Assembly (NCBI RefSeq): GCF_030209835.1
Contig: NZ_JARVRF010000001.1
Coordinates: forward strand, 62,001-126,000
Length of the DNA: 64,000 nucleotides
Direction: 5' to 3'
From: Arthrobacter sp. efr-133-R2A-120
Lineage (GTDB): Bacteria; Actinomycetota; Actinomycetes; Actinomycetales; Micrococcaceae
Shown here: one piece after another, positions 53,140 to 62,132 of the stretch
Numbering within the stretch: the stretch's first letter is position 1
How the letters are laid out: each line of letters begins with the position of its first letter
Program-made: the position numbers and the translations under genes
Notes under the pieces: model-generated
What the model was told of the DNA's origin: nothing
The model's database searches: none
What the model saw: only the letters and a program-made list of their open reading frames with translations

Positions 53140-53946
53140 GTGAAATCCGGATCTAGTTCCGCAGTGGCTTTCGGAACCGTGTTGCAGGCTGTGCGGAAAC
53201 GCTCGTCGAGGAACCAATCCGAGGTCGCCGCTTTTTTTAGCCCCAAGCTATCCGTTGCCGCTGTCTCAATGGCCGAGGGTGGGAACCGTCCGCCCAAGAC
53301 CGAGGCGATGGTCCGCGGCTACGCTGATGCGCTGGAACTCGATGCCGATGCCCTGCTTGTACTCTGGTGGGCCTTGCAGGGAATGGTCGAGGAGGAGGAC
53401 CCGGGGAACGAGCGTCCGATCCAACAATGGTGGCACCAGCTCGAGGCAAGTCCTCAGCTCCAAATCGACCATACCCAGGCGGAAGAGTGGGCTGAGGACG
53501 AATCGGGTCGGAACGACGAGAAGTACGTCCCTTCACTGGAGGCCTTTGTGCTCGCCGATCGGATCTGCAAAATCCTTAGGAACCTTTTGGGCGACACTTG
53601 GCAGATTGACTACAAAGTCCATCTTGGCCTCAGTGACCCTGTCGACGGGTGGCCGGCGGTACTCAAGATCGAACTGCGCTCGGTTCCGGAGGAGGGCGAC
53701 TTGGGGAGGGGCCAGGAACTGATCGGCTCCTTCGCATGTCCGGAACCCGTGACGCGACCCGTCACGGCCGATGCGACGCAACGACCCAATGCCGAGACCA
53801 TCTCGCCAGACGTGGCATGGATTCTGTCATCGGTCGAGGCGATGCCTGTCCGGGAACGAGCAGCGGTCGCCGGATTCATCCACGGACTGCGAGAGGGGGC
53901 CACCCTCTTCTCCGGGCCCCCGCAGCCGCCTCACCCTGCCCGTTAG
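53140..53946 (+). CDS. XRE-type helix-turn-helix regulator
   Basis: 268 residues from GTG 53140. The N-terminal helix-turn-helix (GTVLQAVRKRSSRNQSEVAA, FFSPKLSVAAVSMAEGGNRP, YADALELDADALLVLWWAL) is of the Xre/Cro type. The middle is acidic; a later segment (WQIDYKVHLGLSDPVDGWPA) may be a sensor. The C-terminus is helical. It is divergent from the 58-residue gene. Function inferred as a local repressor. Confidence 0.6.
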   Translation: MKSGSSSAVAFGTVLQAVRKRSSRNQSEVAAFFSPKLSVAAVSMAEGGNRPPKTEAMVRGYADALELDADALLVLWWALQGMVEEEDPGNERPIQQWWHQLEASPQLQIDHTQAEEWAEDESGRNDEKYVPSLEAFVLADRICKILRNLLGDTWQIDYKVHLGLSDPVDGWPAVLKIELRSVPEEGDLGRGQELIGSFACPEPVTRPVTADATQRPNAETISPDVAWILSSVEAMPVRERAAVAGFIHGLREGATLFSGPPQPPHPAR

Positions 53947-54155
53947 CCGGTCGATCCCCCTGTTTGGTCCTGGGCTGCACCGCCGGACCGGTTGCTCCTG
54001 GGGTAGTGGACAGACAGTCACCAGGACTTCATCCGATCGAGTGTCGAGCGAGAAGCCCGAATCGAGTTTTGAGAAGAGCGAGACGCCAAAATATCGCCCT
54101 CATTGAGATCGGCGAGCTTAGCACCCGCCGGGCTCCATGGAATCCGAGTTGCAAC

Positions 54156-54545
54156 CTAGGAGTTGTCGCGTTGGCGAATCTTTTCGGAGAAGGATATTCC
54201 ATCCCACCATCGCTCTTTCGTGGCGTCGCTCGGATCGGGGTACCAGCCCGGGGGCGGGCCCGGTTGTATCGAAGTCTCAGCAGCGGAATTCGCCCCAACA
54301 AGACTGACGCCGAGAACAATTATGATGCACACACCGATAATGCCTGCCAGCACCATAAGAACAATTGGGACCGTGTGGCTGTTCGCGCACGCGCTGCCAA
54401 CAAGAGCCCGAGTTGGAAACCAAGGCGAGCCGCATGAGGCAGTCTTCCCGTCAAATTCCACCGTGTTTGGCGTGATGCCGGCTGCCAAGACCACGGCCGC
54501 GCAGATCGCGATAGCCGCGCCAAGGTGTCTACGAGTAATCTTCAC
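54156..54545 (-). CDS. DUF2510 membrane protein
   Basis: A 129-residue protein. The first helix (LGAAIAICAAVVLAAGI) and second helix (VPIVLMVLAGIIGVCIIIVL) flank a loop with cysteines; the end has the DUF2510 motif PPPGWYPDPSDATKERWWDG, common in actinobacterial membrane proteins. Function unknown. 53947-54155 and 54546-54781 hold no gene. Confidence 0.65.
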   Translation of the reverse strand: MKITRRHLGAAIAICAAVVLAAGITPNTVEFDGKTASCGSPWFPTRALVGSACANSHTVPIVLMVLAGIIGVCIIIVLGVSLVGANSAAETSIQPGPPPGWYPDPSDATKERWWDGISFSEKIRQRDNS

Positions 54546-54781
54546 CGCCCCCTTCTGCCCGATCGCGGTGACCGAAACGATTTCAGCCAGATCATACTGC
54601 CGAACCCGGCCCTTCTCGAAGTCCCTGCCGGGCCCCGTTCATTCGCCAAGGAAGCGGTTCTCCGACGGAACCGGGGCTTTCGCGTCGTCTTGGCTTGAGA
54701 TGCGAGGCGTCTGACTTCAGTTACGAGACCACAATTCGCTGTGGATCGTAGTCAGTGATAGATGGCGTAGAAATTGCAGCG

Positions 54782-55378
54782 CTATGTGGCCTGGGTTCCA
54801 GCGGAGCCAATGGACGTCTGGTGGCGGTAAAGTGTCGCGCGGCTCCATCCGACGAGAGCGGCAGCGTCTGCCGCTGTGCGTCCGCGTTTGCGGGCATCGG
54901 CGACGATTGCGAGCTTTTCCGCGATGACCTCCGGTTTGATTGGTGGTCGGCCGAAGCGGGTTCCGCTTTGCCTGGCTGCGGCGATTCCGGCGTTGACACG
55001 TTCGACGATCAGCTCGCGCTCGTATTCAGCCAGAGTGGCAAGCATGTTCAGCATCATCCGCCCTGTTGAGGTAGCCGGGTCGATTCCGTCCGAGATGGAT
55101 CGGAGGTGTACGCCGTGTTCGCGCAGCAGGTTGACGGTGTTCAGGACGTCGATCAGGGACCGGCCGAGCCGGTCGACTCGCCACACGACGACGGTGTCGC
55201 CGGCTTCGGCGTACTCAAGCAGCTTCTTCATCCCGGGACGCTGGGTCGCCGTTCGGCTTCCGGATGTGACATCGGCGAACACATCGCGCTTCTGGACGCC
55301 GGCAGCGAGGAGCGCGTCGAGTTGGAGTTGGGCGTCCTGGGTGGCGGTGCTGATTCTGGTGTACCCGAGTTTTCTCAC
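54782..55378 (-). CDS. Serine recombinase (resolvase/invertase)
   Basis: 198 residues from GTG 55378 (VRKLGYTRISTATQDAQLQL, Ser at the catalytic position). VVWRVDRLGRSLIDVLNTVN and MMLNMLATLAEYERELIVER complete the catalytic domain; GRTAADAAALVGWSRATLYR is the C-terminal helix-turn-helix. No matching transposon ends were seen nearby, so it may serve plasmid multimer resolution or be a remnant. 55379-55706 has no clear gene. Confidence 0.85.
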   Translation of the reverse strand: MRKLGYTRISTATQDAQLQLDALLAAGVQKRDVFADVTSGSRTATQRPGMKKLLEYAEAGDTVVVWRVDRLGRSLIDVLNTVNLLREHGVHLRSISDGIDPATSTGRMMLNMLATLAEYERELIVERVNAGIAAARQSGTRFGRPPIKPEVIAEKLAIVADARKRGRTAADAAALVGWSRATLYRHQTSIGSAGTQAT

Positions 55379-55706
55379 CCCGCCATTCTGTCTCAGAAAC
55401 ACCCAAAACTCGCCGCGAGACACGATGGACAGTGAGACGACTTTGTAAGACACCCGCCGTAGGATGGGGTCCGCGTGATTCCGGGGCATTGAACATTTGA
55501 GCCGGCAGGCCAGGTGGTGTCTTGTAAAGCTGTAGTTTCTTGCGACACTATGCGCGCGAGGCGATTGTCGACAGCTGCGAGGGGCGAAGGCACCCGTTAT
55601 GCACGGATATTGCGGTCGAGTTCTCTGAGCCTCTGATCCCGCTCCGTGTTCACCTGAACGTATCTCACGCAGTAGCGGATGCAATTGATCGCGCCGAACA
55701 CGATCC

Positions 55707-56705
55707 TTATGTTCTTGCCAGCTGCTCCTTTAGGACCGTAATGACGGTCGTCAGAGCATCTTCATCGAAGCCTTCTGTTCTGAGTTCGAATCTGTGGAGG
55801 AAATGATTCTCTCCCCCTTCCGACTTGCCGTCGTGGTGACGCCTTACTTCTTCGACCTTTAGCAAGCCGAACGATTCCAAGGTTTTGCGGGCGCGTGAGT
55901 AAGGATCGCGGCCTATCCCGTAGTGGAGAAGTCTAGTTTCGGCTGGGATGCTTACAAAGGGACCGACCAGACTTCCTTTGCCACAAGCGACCATGAGTAG
56001 GAGGGCGAGTTCGGAGTCCTCCAATACGTGGACCCAGGAATTCATAATGAACCCAGACGGCAAGGTGGTCAGGGACTCCTTGGGGCCGGGCACTTTGTAG
56101 AGTTGTTGCTCCCCGCTGGCACCTCTCTCATCCAAAAGGTCGTAATTTTCGAAGTCGCCTCGCTTGCCCTCGGATTTGGGAAACCGAATGAGTTCTGCCG
56201 TCTCCAGCCGCTTGAAGCTTGCCCTGACGGATCGGGCTCTCTTGTCCTTTGCCTCGAGTGTTGTCAGTCCGTGGCCCGCTCGCTCTGCGTCGGTTGCGAC
56301 AAGGTCGGTCCAGCCGGGGCGGTCGGTGTTCGCCACGATGGGCAGCCACTGGGGATGTCCTCCAGCTCTCATGGTCTTTTGAGCAATTGCCAGGGCTGTG
56401 AGATAGATCCGGAGAGTTGAACCACGGCTTGATGAAATCTCGGTGCAAGGCGGGCGGAGTTCGCGCGGAGGAACCTTTCGGTCCGAATAATCCCCTGCCG
56501 GCGCTTCTTGCCGGTAGATGAATTCGTCACGGAGGCGGAACCCATGCATGAACAGGGGCCCTTTTCCCTGAAGAGCGTCAAGTGTCCTGGCCGAGCGTTT
56601 GACCGATGCCCCGTAGTTGCCACTTAGCCTGGCGAGTCTGGCTTCGTACGCCTGACGGTCCTTGGGCGTGGGGAGGCGGGAAAAATCTAGGTTCACGATG
56701 CTCAT
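55707..56705 (-). CDS. Winged-helix protein, full-length homologue of 2-520
   Basis: A 332-residue protein. The N-terminal half has a recombinase- or replication-type helical segment (LRIYLTALAIAQKTMRAGG, RAGHGLTTLEAKDKRARSVR) with a winged-helix look (ASFKRLETAELIRFPKSEGK). The C-terminal half (YKVPGPKESLTTLPSGFIMN, ELALLLMVACG, ARKTLESFGLLKVEEVRRHH) matches the layout of the partial protein at 2-520. Two DNA-binding units suggest an initiator or a regulator. It is divergent from a DUF3800-like gene. Confidence 0.55.
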   Translation of the reverse strand: MSIVNLDFSRLPTPKDRQAYEARLARLSGNYGASVKRSARTLDALQGKGPLFMHGFRLRDEFIYRQEAPAGDYSDRKVPPRELRPPCTEISSSRGSTLRIYLTALAIAQKTMRAGGHPQWLPIVANTDRPGWTDLVATDAERAGHGLTTLEAKDKRARSVRASFKRLETAELIRFPKSEGKRGDFENYDLLDERGASGEQQLYKVPGPKESLTTLPSGFIMNSWVHVLEDSELALLLMVACGKGSLVGPFVSIPAETRLLHYGIGRDPYSRARKTLESFGLLKVEEVRRHHDGKSEGGENHFLHRFELRTEGFDEDALTTVITVLKEQLART

Positions 56706-56890
56706 TTTCGACGCCTTTCTACTTCTAATATTGAACGTCTAAAGCCGCATGATAATCTTCTAAGCGTCTTCTTAATGACCTGTCTCACTTGCGGCTTTAC
56801 CCGTCAGATCATTCTAGTGGATACACGCCACGATCGCCCATACAGTTCTACGTGTTCACCCGTTCGCCCCTACTCAGATATGTGCCACTT
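56706..56890. promoter_or_regulatory. Divergent promoter region
   Basis: 185 bases between the winged-helix gene and the DUF3800-like gene. AT-rich (TTCTACTTCTAATATTGAACG; AATCTTCTAAGCG) near the winged-helix start, with room for two promoters. A short TTCTAA-type repeat occurs twice. It is a likely site of autoregulation. Confidence 0.4.
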
Positions 56891-57475
56891 ATGCCTTCAG
56901 AACTTCGCGCCTACCTCGATGAGTCCTCAGCTAACCGCTCAGAAGACACCCAGGAGTACCTTGTGTGCGCTGCCGTAGTTCCGGATGACTCCGCTGAAGA
57001 GCTTCGGGAGCAGTTGCTGGCTCTGCGCCTCAAGGGGCAAATCAAACTGCACTGGACGGACGAAAGTGAAGCGCGGCGGAAGAAGATCGTTGCTGCTGTG
57101 AGCGAGCTGACGCCCATGTCCGCGGTAGTGACCCATGTGAGCAGGCGTTACAACAAGACTGAGCGTTTCAGGCGGAAGTGCTTGGAAACGATCTACTACG
57201 AGCTTGCCTCCATGGGGGTCCAGGAAGTTATCTGCGAAGCGAGGATGCCTACCCAGAACCAAAAGGACATCGCCCATATTGTGGCCCTCAAAGGTCAGAA
57301 AGTGGTCGATCGCGACTTCACCATCAGCCATTGTCGCGGCGGCGACGATCCGCTTCTGTGGATACCTGACATATTCCTGGGCGCCATTAACGCCAAGCAC
57401 CTGGGGCAGGACGCCTACTACGAAGCGTTGAAGGATCTCCTGATACTTGAGCGTAAGACCCCGGACTCGGCTTAA
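56891..57475 (+). CDS. DUF3800-like RNase H-fold protein
   Basis: 194 residues from ATG 56891 (MPSELRAYLDESSANRSEDT); the longer frame upstream overlaps the promoter region. Conserved points are YLDES, VCAAVV, GQIKLHWTDESEARRKKIVA, EVICEAR and LLWIPDIFLGAI, matching the order in 517-1059. Acidic residues at the ends of strands fit a metal-dependent nuclease fold. Paired with a winged-helix gene as in the first copy. Confidence 0.65.
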   Translation: MPSELRAYLDESSANRSEDTQEYLVCAAVVPDDSAEELREQLLALRLKGQIKLHWTDESEARRKKIVAAVSELTPMSAVVTHVSRRYNKTERFRRKCLETIYYELASMGVQEVICEARMPTQNQKDIAHIVALKGQKVVDRDFTISHCRGGDDPLLWIPDIFLGAINAKHLGQDAYYEALKDLLILERKTPDSA

Positions 57476-57481
57476 ACGCGA

Positions 57482-57523
57482 AAGGCCCTAGATCCAGTCG
57501 TCCGGCTGGGGTTCAAGGGCCTT
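57482..57523 (+). terminator. Hairpin after DUF3800-like gene
   Basis: AAGGCCCT (57482-57489) pairs with AGGGCCTT (57516-57523), followed by CTTCTTCC. Loop of 26 bases. It starts 7 bases after the stop. Confidence 0.45.
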
Positions 57524-57787
57524 CTTCCCAATCCATCGCAATGGCGGGCAGTTATTACGATAGTCGGCCTCTATTAGGTAAGCAAGTGGACGAGGGGTCG
57601 GAGCTTGAAGGCAGGTAGGCCCCGGCCAGACCCCTCTGCCACTTGTTCTGGTTCCTTGGTTCTATCGGGGCCTTGTCTCCTGTTGTGGACTGTGGCACAA
57701 GCTCTGTCGCTTGTTTCGTGGACTGCGGTTCTCTCAGTGTGTCGGTCAGGTGGTGGACCCGTTGTGGGTCGATGATTGACGCGGGAG
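57524..57787. other. Non-coding region before trio 3
   Basis: 264 bases without a gene. It should contain the left end of the third trio element: TTATTACG occurs at 57552, and TAAGCAAG at 57579-57586 is repeated at 61704-61711. Neither gives a clean end as in elements 1 and 2. Confidence 0.3.
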
Positions 57788-58933
57788 ATGACGATGCGAA
57801 CTTTTCCAGTCAAAATGCCTTCCGGAACGCGGTACTGGACAGTGATCGGCGATGACCTGCTGGTTATGTCCGAGGCCGATGCTTATCTGCGGCACCTGCG
57901 GTTCGGGCGTGATGCTGCCGAATCGACGACAAGGACGTACGCGGGCGCGATTGCGCTCTATCTTTCGTGGTGCGCGGCCACCGGACAAGACTGGCGGGCA
58001 GCTGCGGAGAAGATGCCATCCTTCGTGCTGTGGCTCCGTCACTGTTCGCTGCATGGGACAGCGGGCGGTTCGGCAACTACTACGGTTCGCGGACCTCGAC
58101 GGATCAACTGCGTGCTCGCAGGGGTGAGGGGCTTCCTTATCTTCGCAGTAGACCACAACGATGCGCCTAGAGCGGTACTTGCTCATCTTTATGAGCTGGC
58201 CAATAGCCAGGATCTGCCAGCCGAGGCGCGCGGTGAGGACGGCGTGTGGAGACTGCGACTGAGGGCCCGGCACCGGGTTCCAGCCATTAACCGTCGCCCT
58301 GACCGTGCAAGCGATGACGATTTCCTGGCGCTGCTGAGAGCGTGTCTCTCGGCCCGTGACCGGCTGCTGGTGATTCTGCTCGCGCGGGCAGGGTTGCGTC
58401 GGGGCGAACTGGTGGGTTTACGGCGTGAGGACGTCCACTTTCTCCTCGATTCGTCCTCCCTGGGTTGCAACTTTCCGGGAGCTCATCTGCATGTAGTACG
58501 GAGGCAAAACATCAACGGTGCGTGGGCGAAATCGCGGCACTCCCGTATCGTTCCGGTGGATTCACTGGTCGTGCAGGCGCACGATCAGTACTTCACCGAG
58601 AGGGCTAGGAATGACGCGGCACGGGAGAGCGATTTCGTGTTCGTGAACCTGTTCCGGGCACCCATCGGTGCGCCGATGACGCCAGCTGCAGTCAACGAAC
58701 TGCTGGCTGCGGCCTCACACCGTGCAGAACTAAACCCGGCCGTGCACCCGCACGCACTGCGTCACGGGTTTGCCAGCAACGTCCTGGATGCCGGCGGAAG
58801 CATCGATGAAGTCCAGGAACTCCTCGGACACGCCTCAATCAGCTCAAGCCAGGTGTATCTCCATCCGGCACCTCGGCGGCTACGTGCTGCGGTCGAGCGA
58901 GTAGCCCACCACCCCACGCCAGCGTCAAGGTGA
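57788..58933 (+). CDS. TnpA-like tyrosine recombinase of trio 3
   Basis: 381 residues from ATG 57788 (an upstream TTG would add four). The core-binding domain is DAAESTTRTYAGAIALYLSW; the catalytic domain has LARAGLRRGELVGLRRED, HPHALRHGFASNVLDAGG and LLGHASISSSQVYLH. All active-site residues are present. It is a close relative of 41972-43132, and its stop overlaps the next start by GTGA. Confidence 0.9.
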   Translation: MTMRTFPVKMPSGTRYWTVIGDDLLVMSEADAYLRHLRFGRDAAESTTRTYAGAIALYLSWCAATGQDWRAAAEKMPSFVLWLRHCSLHGTAGGSATTTVRGPRRINCVLAGVRGFLIFAVDHNDAPRAVLAHLYELANSQDLPAEARGEDGVWRLRLRARHRVPAINRRPDRASDDDFLALLRACLSARDRLLVILLARAGLRRGELVGLRREDVHFLLDSSSLGCNFPGAHLHVVRRQNINGAWAKSRHSRIVPVDSLVVQAHDQYFTERARNDAARESDFVFVNLFRAPIGAPMTPAAVNELLAAASHRAELNPAVHPHALRHGFASNVLDAGGSIDEVQELLGHASISSSQVYLHPAPRRLRAAVERVAHHPTPASR

Positions 58934-60573
58934 ACACAATGCCAGCCCATGCCATGGTCGCATCCACCCGTGAAGCCCAGCTGGAGGCAGAACAAACCAA
59001 GGACATCTGGGCGATGTCCTGCTTTGGCCACAGCGGACGGTTGGACTTCACGGCCATCAGCCAGCCCTGGTTACGCGAGAGCATGAAAAGGTGGGCACTC
59101 CACGACCTGATACGGCGTCGGGGCGAAGAAGTCACCGGGGTACTGCGAGCTCATGTCGCAGCGATAGCCGGGCTCTCAGAGAGCCTGCGCATCCATCGAA
59201 CTGACCGGGGACTTGTCATCCGCGAACTCGGCCGCCACGACATCGAGATGTTCCTGCAGCGCATCGCCTACCTGGAACACTGCGACAGGATCAGCGAATT
59301 ATCCCGGGCCCTGAGCTGCCGAAAGGCTCATCATGCACTGCGTCAAATGCGACTACTCGGCCTTACACGGCCCGGAGGCCCACTCCATGGTCTCCCTGAC
59401 GACTTCGCGCTACGACGCGAGGACATTCCCCCGCGCCCCGACCTGCAACCTCCAAGCCGGGCGCTGCCACCCGAAATCCTCGCCCAGCTCTGCGACGCGC
59501 TTCCACTGCTGCGCACGCGCGCCCCGAAAGTGCTGGCCACCGCAATCGAGTTACTCATCGACACGGGCCGCCGCCCCAACGAGATCCTGAACCTGTCCTG
59601 GGACTGCCTGGGCCGCGACCATGACGACAATTACGTGCTCGTCTATGACGACCTCAAGAACAACAGGCCGGGCCGGCGGCTTCCAATCGCCAAGGCGACC
59701 GCGGAACTGATCAGCGCCCAGCAGCAAGACACCCGGGACCGTTTCCCCGACATCAAGCCAGCGGCACTGCTCCTGCTGCCCTCAGACGACCCGGAGCCGA
59801 ACGGTAAACATCCGATGGGACGGCACAAGATCGGCCGAACCCACCGCCGCTGGCTCGCTGCCCTGCAGCATCCTCTCCTACGCTCGGACGGCAGCATTTT
59901 CGACCTGACCACGATTACGCCGTACTCCTACCGACACACCTATGCCCAACGGCACGCAGACGCCGGCGTCCCGCTCGACGTACTCGCAGAACTAATGGGC
60001 CATGAGTTGCTAAGTTCGACTCAGGCCTACTACCAGATCGGCGAGAAACGCCGCCGTGCCGCCGTCGACCGACTGGCCAACCACCAATTCGACCGTCACG
60101 GCAACCACCTCTGGCGAGATGCCCAGGCATTACTGGACGACGAGCACGCCCGCCACATCCTCGGCCACGTTTCGGTGCCCTACGGCACCTGCCAGGAACC
60201 GACCAACGTCCAAGCAGGGGGCGGCGCATGCCCGTTCCGGTTTCGCTGTGTCGGATGCGATCATTTCCACACCGATCCATCGCATCTGCCCGAGCTGAAG
60301 GCATACCTTCATGACCTGCTTCGTGACCGCGAACGCGTCCTGGCCACAACCAATCTCGAAGACTGGGCCAGAACGGAAGCGTTACCGTCAGAGGAAGAGA
60401 TCCGCCGGATGAAGGAACTCGTGCATAAGGTCGAAGAACACCTCGACCAACTCAACCCCGCCGAACAAGCCGACATCGCCGCCGCTGTCTCGGCGGTCCG
60501 GCGCACCCGGCAGATAACCAACCTCGGCATGCCCTCCATCAAGCGGCAAGCCCGATCTCAGAGCGGGACTTGA
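58930..60573 (+). CDS. TnpB-like tyrosine recombinase of trio 3
   Basis: A 547-residue protein. The recombinase domain has LLIDTGRRPNEILNLSWDC, YSYRHTYAQRHADAG and LMGHELLSSTQAYYQI; the tail CPFRFRCVGCDHFHTDPSHL is a shared zinc-like motif with trio 2. It lacks the long Cys-rich N-terminal part of the trio 2 protein. Coupled to the first recombinase and 6 bases from the TnpC-like gene. Confidence 0.85.
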   Translation: MNTMPAHAMVASTREAQLEAEQTKDIWAMSCFGHSGRLDFTAISQPWLRESMKRWALHDLIRRRGEEVTGVLRAHVAAIAGLSESLRIHRTDRGLVIRELGRHDIEMFLQRIAYLEHCDRISELSRALSCRKAHHALRQMRLLGLTRPGGPLHGLPDDFALRREDIPPRPDLQPPSRALPPEILAQLCDALPLLRTRAPKVLATAIELLIDTGRRPNEILNLSWDCLGRDHDDNYVLVYDDLKNNRPGRRLPIAKATAELISAQQQDTRDRFPDIKPAALLLLPSDDPEPNGKHPMGRHKIGRTHRRWLAALQHPLLRSDGSIFDLTTITPYSYRHTYAQRHADAGVPLDVLAELMGHELLSSTQAYYQIGEKRRRAAVDRLANHQFDRHGNHLWRDAQALLDDEHARHILGHVSVPYGTCQEPTNVQAGGGACPFRFRCVGCDHFHTDPSHLPELKAYLHDLLRDRERVLATTNLEDWARTEALPSEEEIRRMKELVHKVEEHLDQLNPAEQADIAAAVSAVRRTRQITNLGMPSIKRQARSQSGT

Positions 60574-60579
60574 AAAGCC

Positions 60580-61137
60580 GTGAATACCAACACCACCGGG
60601 ATCGCCGCAGCCAGGCAAGCCCACAGCACAAGATGCCGACAACGCGTCATCGCCGCCCTCGAACAGGCGGCCCATCAGGGTAGCGAAATCAGCATCTCCG
60701 CGATCGCACGTCGAGCCAAGGTAGACCGCAGCTTCCTCTATCGCCACCGCGACCTGCACTCAGCCGTCCTGGCCAAAGCCGCCGAACCGACCACCACCAA
60801 GACCGGAGGACCAGCTGTCAGCCGCGCCTCCCTCATCGCCGACCTGGCCAACGCACATGACCGCATCACCCGTCTGTCTCGGGAGAATACCCAACTTCGC
60901 CAGCGTCTGTCCGAAAGTCTCGGCGAACAGATCTGGCGGGAATCCGGCCTCGGTGCGCCCGACGATGTCGACCGTCTGCAGCGCCGGGTCACCGAACTCG
61001 AACAACACGCCGCTGAACAACGCCGGCAACTCGCAGAACGCAACGACGAACTCGACGCCGCACGGGCTGCGAACCGCGATCTCATGGCCCACCTCAACCG
61101 GCCCCAGACCACGGGTGCAGCCGTTAGTCCCAACTAA
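60580..61137 (+). CDS. TnpC-like (DUF6262) protein of trio 3
   Basis: 185 residues from GTG 60580. Helix-turn-helix EISISAIARRAKVDRSFLYR, then a long coiled coil (RITRLSRENTQLRQRLSESL; RRVTELEQHAAEQRRQLAER). It completes a Tn554-type A-B-C operon. Confidence 0.8.
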   Translation: MNTNTTGIAAARQAHSTRCRQRVIAALEQAAHQGSEISISAIARRAKVDRSFLYRHRDLHSAVLAKAAEPTTTKTGGPAVSRASLIADLANAHDRITRLSRENTQLRQRLSESLGEQIWRESGLGAPDDVDRLQRRVTELEQHAAEQRRQLAERNDELDAARAANRDLMAHLNRPQTTGAAVSPN

Positions 61138-61167
61138 TGTCCCGGGACTGAACTCCTGTCCACAGTC

Positions 61168-61392
61168 TCACCACGGAAAGACAAGATTCATGGCCATCAG
61201 TACACCAAGGATTATGAACGCCACCCCGAAACATACGGACACAACAGGCATAGACCGCAGGAAAGTCCTCTCACGTTTCATCATGGTCGGTACCTGACGG
61301 ACAAGAGAGAACACGAAGCGTGAGTAAAAGTCCCTGGCCAGGATGAAGAACGCGCCTGCGAGTATCAGGAAAAGAACCGGCACCGCCCTCAT
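61168..61392 (-). CDS. Small membrane protein, second of a pair
   Basis: 74 residues from ATG 61392 (MRAVPVLFLILAGAFFILAR). Two membrane helices flank a basic loop (TMMKRERTFLRSMP); the end is VAFIILGVLMAMNLVFPW. It follows the gene at 61395-61625 by two bases, so both form a unit. Possible cargo of the third trio element. Confidence 0.55.
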   Translation of the reverse strand: MRAVPVLFLILAGAFFILARDFYSRFVFSLVRQVPTMMKRERTFLRSMPVVSVCFGVAFIILGVLMAMNLVFPW

Positions 61393-61394
61393 CG

Positions 61395-61625
61395 TCAGCG
61401 TCCCGTCATCAAGCCGAAAATGGCGATTCCTGCGCCGATGACAAACCAAGCTGCTGCCATGAAGCGCAGAATCCTGAGATTCCGACGTTTGAAGGCTGCC
61501 TTGTCAAGGTCCGGCTGCAGATACGCGCGGCTGCTCGCAGCGACGTTAGTAAGAAATCGTGAAGCGATCAGGATCAGGATGCCTCCTGCAATCACGACCA
61601 GTCCGAATAGTGTTCCGGGTGCCAT
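61395..61625 (-). CDS. Small membrane protein, first of a pair
   Basis: 76 residues (MAPGTLFGLVVIAGGILILI, then a basic middle FKRRNLRILRFM and AAAWFVIGAGIAIFGLMTGR). Two membrane helices with a positive loop. GAAAGGAATTCAG precedes the ATG. Shares the two-helix plan of its neighbour. Function unknown. Confidence 0.55.
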   Translation of the reverse strand: MAPGTLFGLVVIAGGILILIASRFLTNVAASSRAYLQPDLDKAAFKRRNLRILRFMAAAWFVIGAGIAIFGLMTGR

Positions 61626-62132
61626 CTGAATTCCTTTCGCTCCCCCAACGAAAGCCTGAAGCCTCGAGTCCGGATGGGACGAGACTAGGATCGCAGCCGA
61701 ACATAAGCAAGCTCTTAGTCGATTTTGGCTACGTGATTTCTTTCGTCAAGTCCCTATGGATGGGAACGATAGGCCGGCCGTCTTTCAAGAACGAGGGGGA
61801 GCTGGCTCGCTTGGCCAACACATGTAGCCCACGCTAGAACGGCGCCAGATGACGTTTCACCTGCACAAACGAGGCCGTCTCCAAGCATGGGCAGTGTTGG
61901 GCCCCGATAGAACCTTGGAACTGGAACAGTGCTCAAGGTGCCGGTTCACCGAAAACTTTCTGAGATTTTCGCGACACGATTCTGCCCGTGGCCACACTGT
62001 ATCCGTAGGGAGGGGTATGGCCGGTAGCCGGCTCCCCAAGCGCCGGGAAGGCTGACGGCGTGAAGGTCTATGATTCGGGAGGCACCGACAGGGCGTCTGT
62101 GTCCATGAATGCAGGAGTCGAGAGGATCACCC
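61626..62132. other. Region without a clear gene; holds dispersed repeat
   Basis: 507 bases with no convincing ORF. ACATAA at 61701-61706 resembles the right end of element 1, making it a candidate right end of element 3. The 86-bp dispersed repeat lies at 61931-62016. Confidence 0.35.
61931..62016 (+). repeat. 86-bp dispersed repeat, copy 2
   Basis: Starts GCTCAAGGTGCCGGTTCACC and ends TATCCGTAGGGAGGGGT, matching 36732-36818 in the same orientation. No gene overlaps it. Together the copies bracket about 25 kb. Confidence 0.55.

Noticed and set aside
55540..55806. Plus-strand 88-codon frame
   Set aside because: It overlaps the end of the winged-helix gene on the other strand and shows no recognisable pattern or ribosome-binding site.
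55707..61706. TTATGTTC near 55712 as the left end of the third trio element
   Set aside because: It matches TTATGT of the right end candidate, but the six flanking bases do not repeat, and it is simply the stop-codon region of the winged-helix gene.
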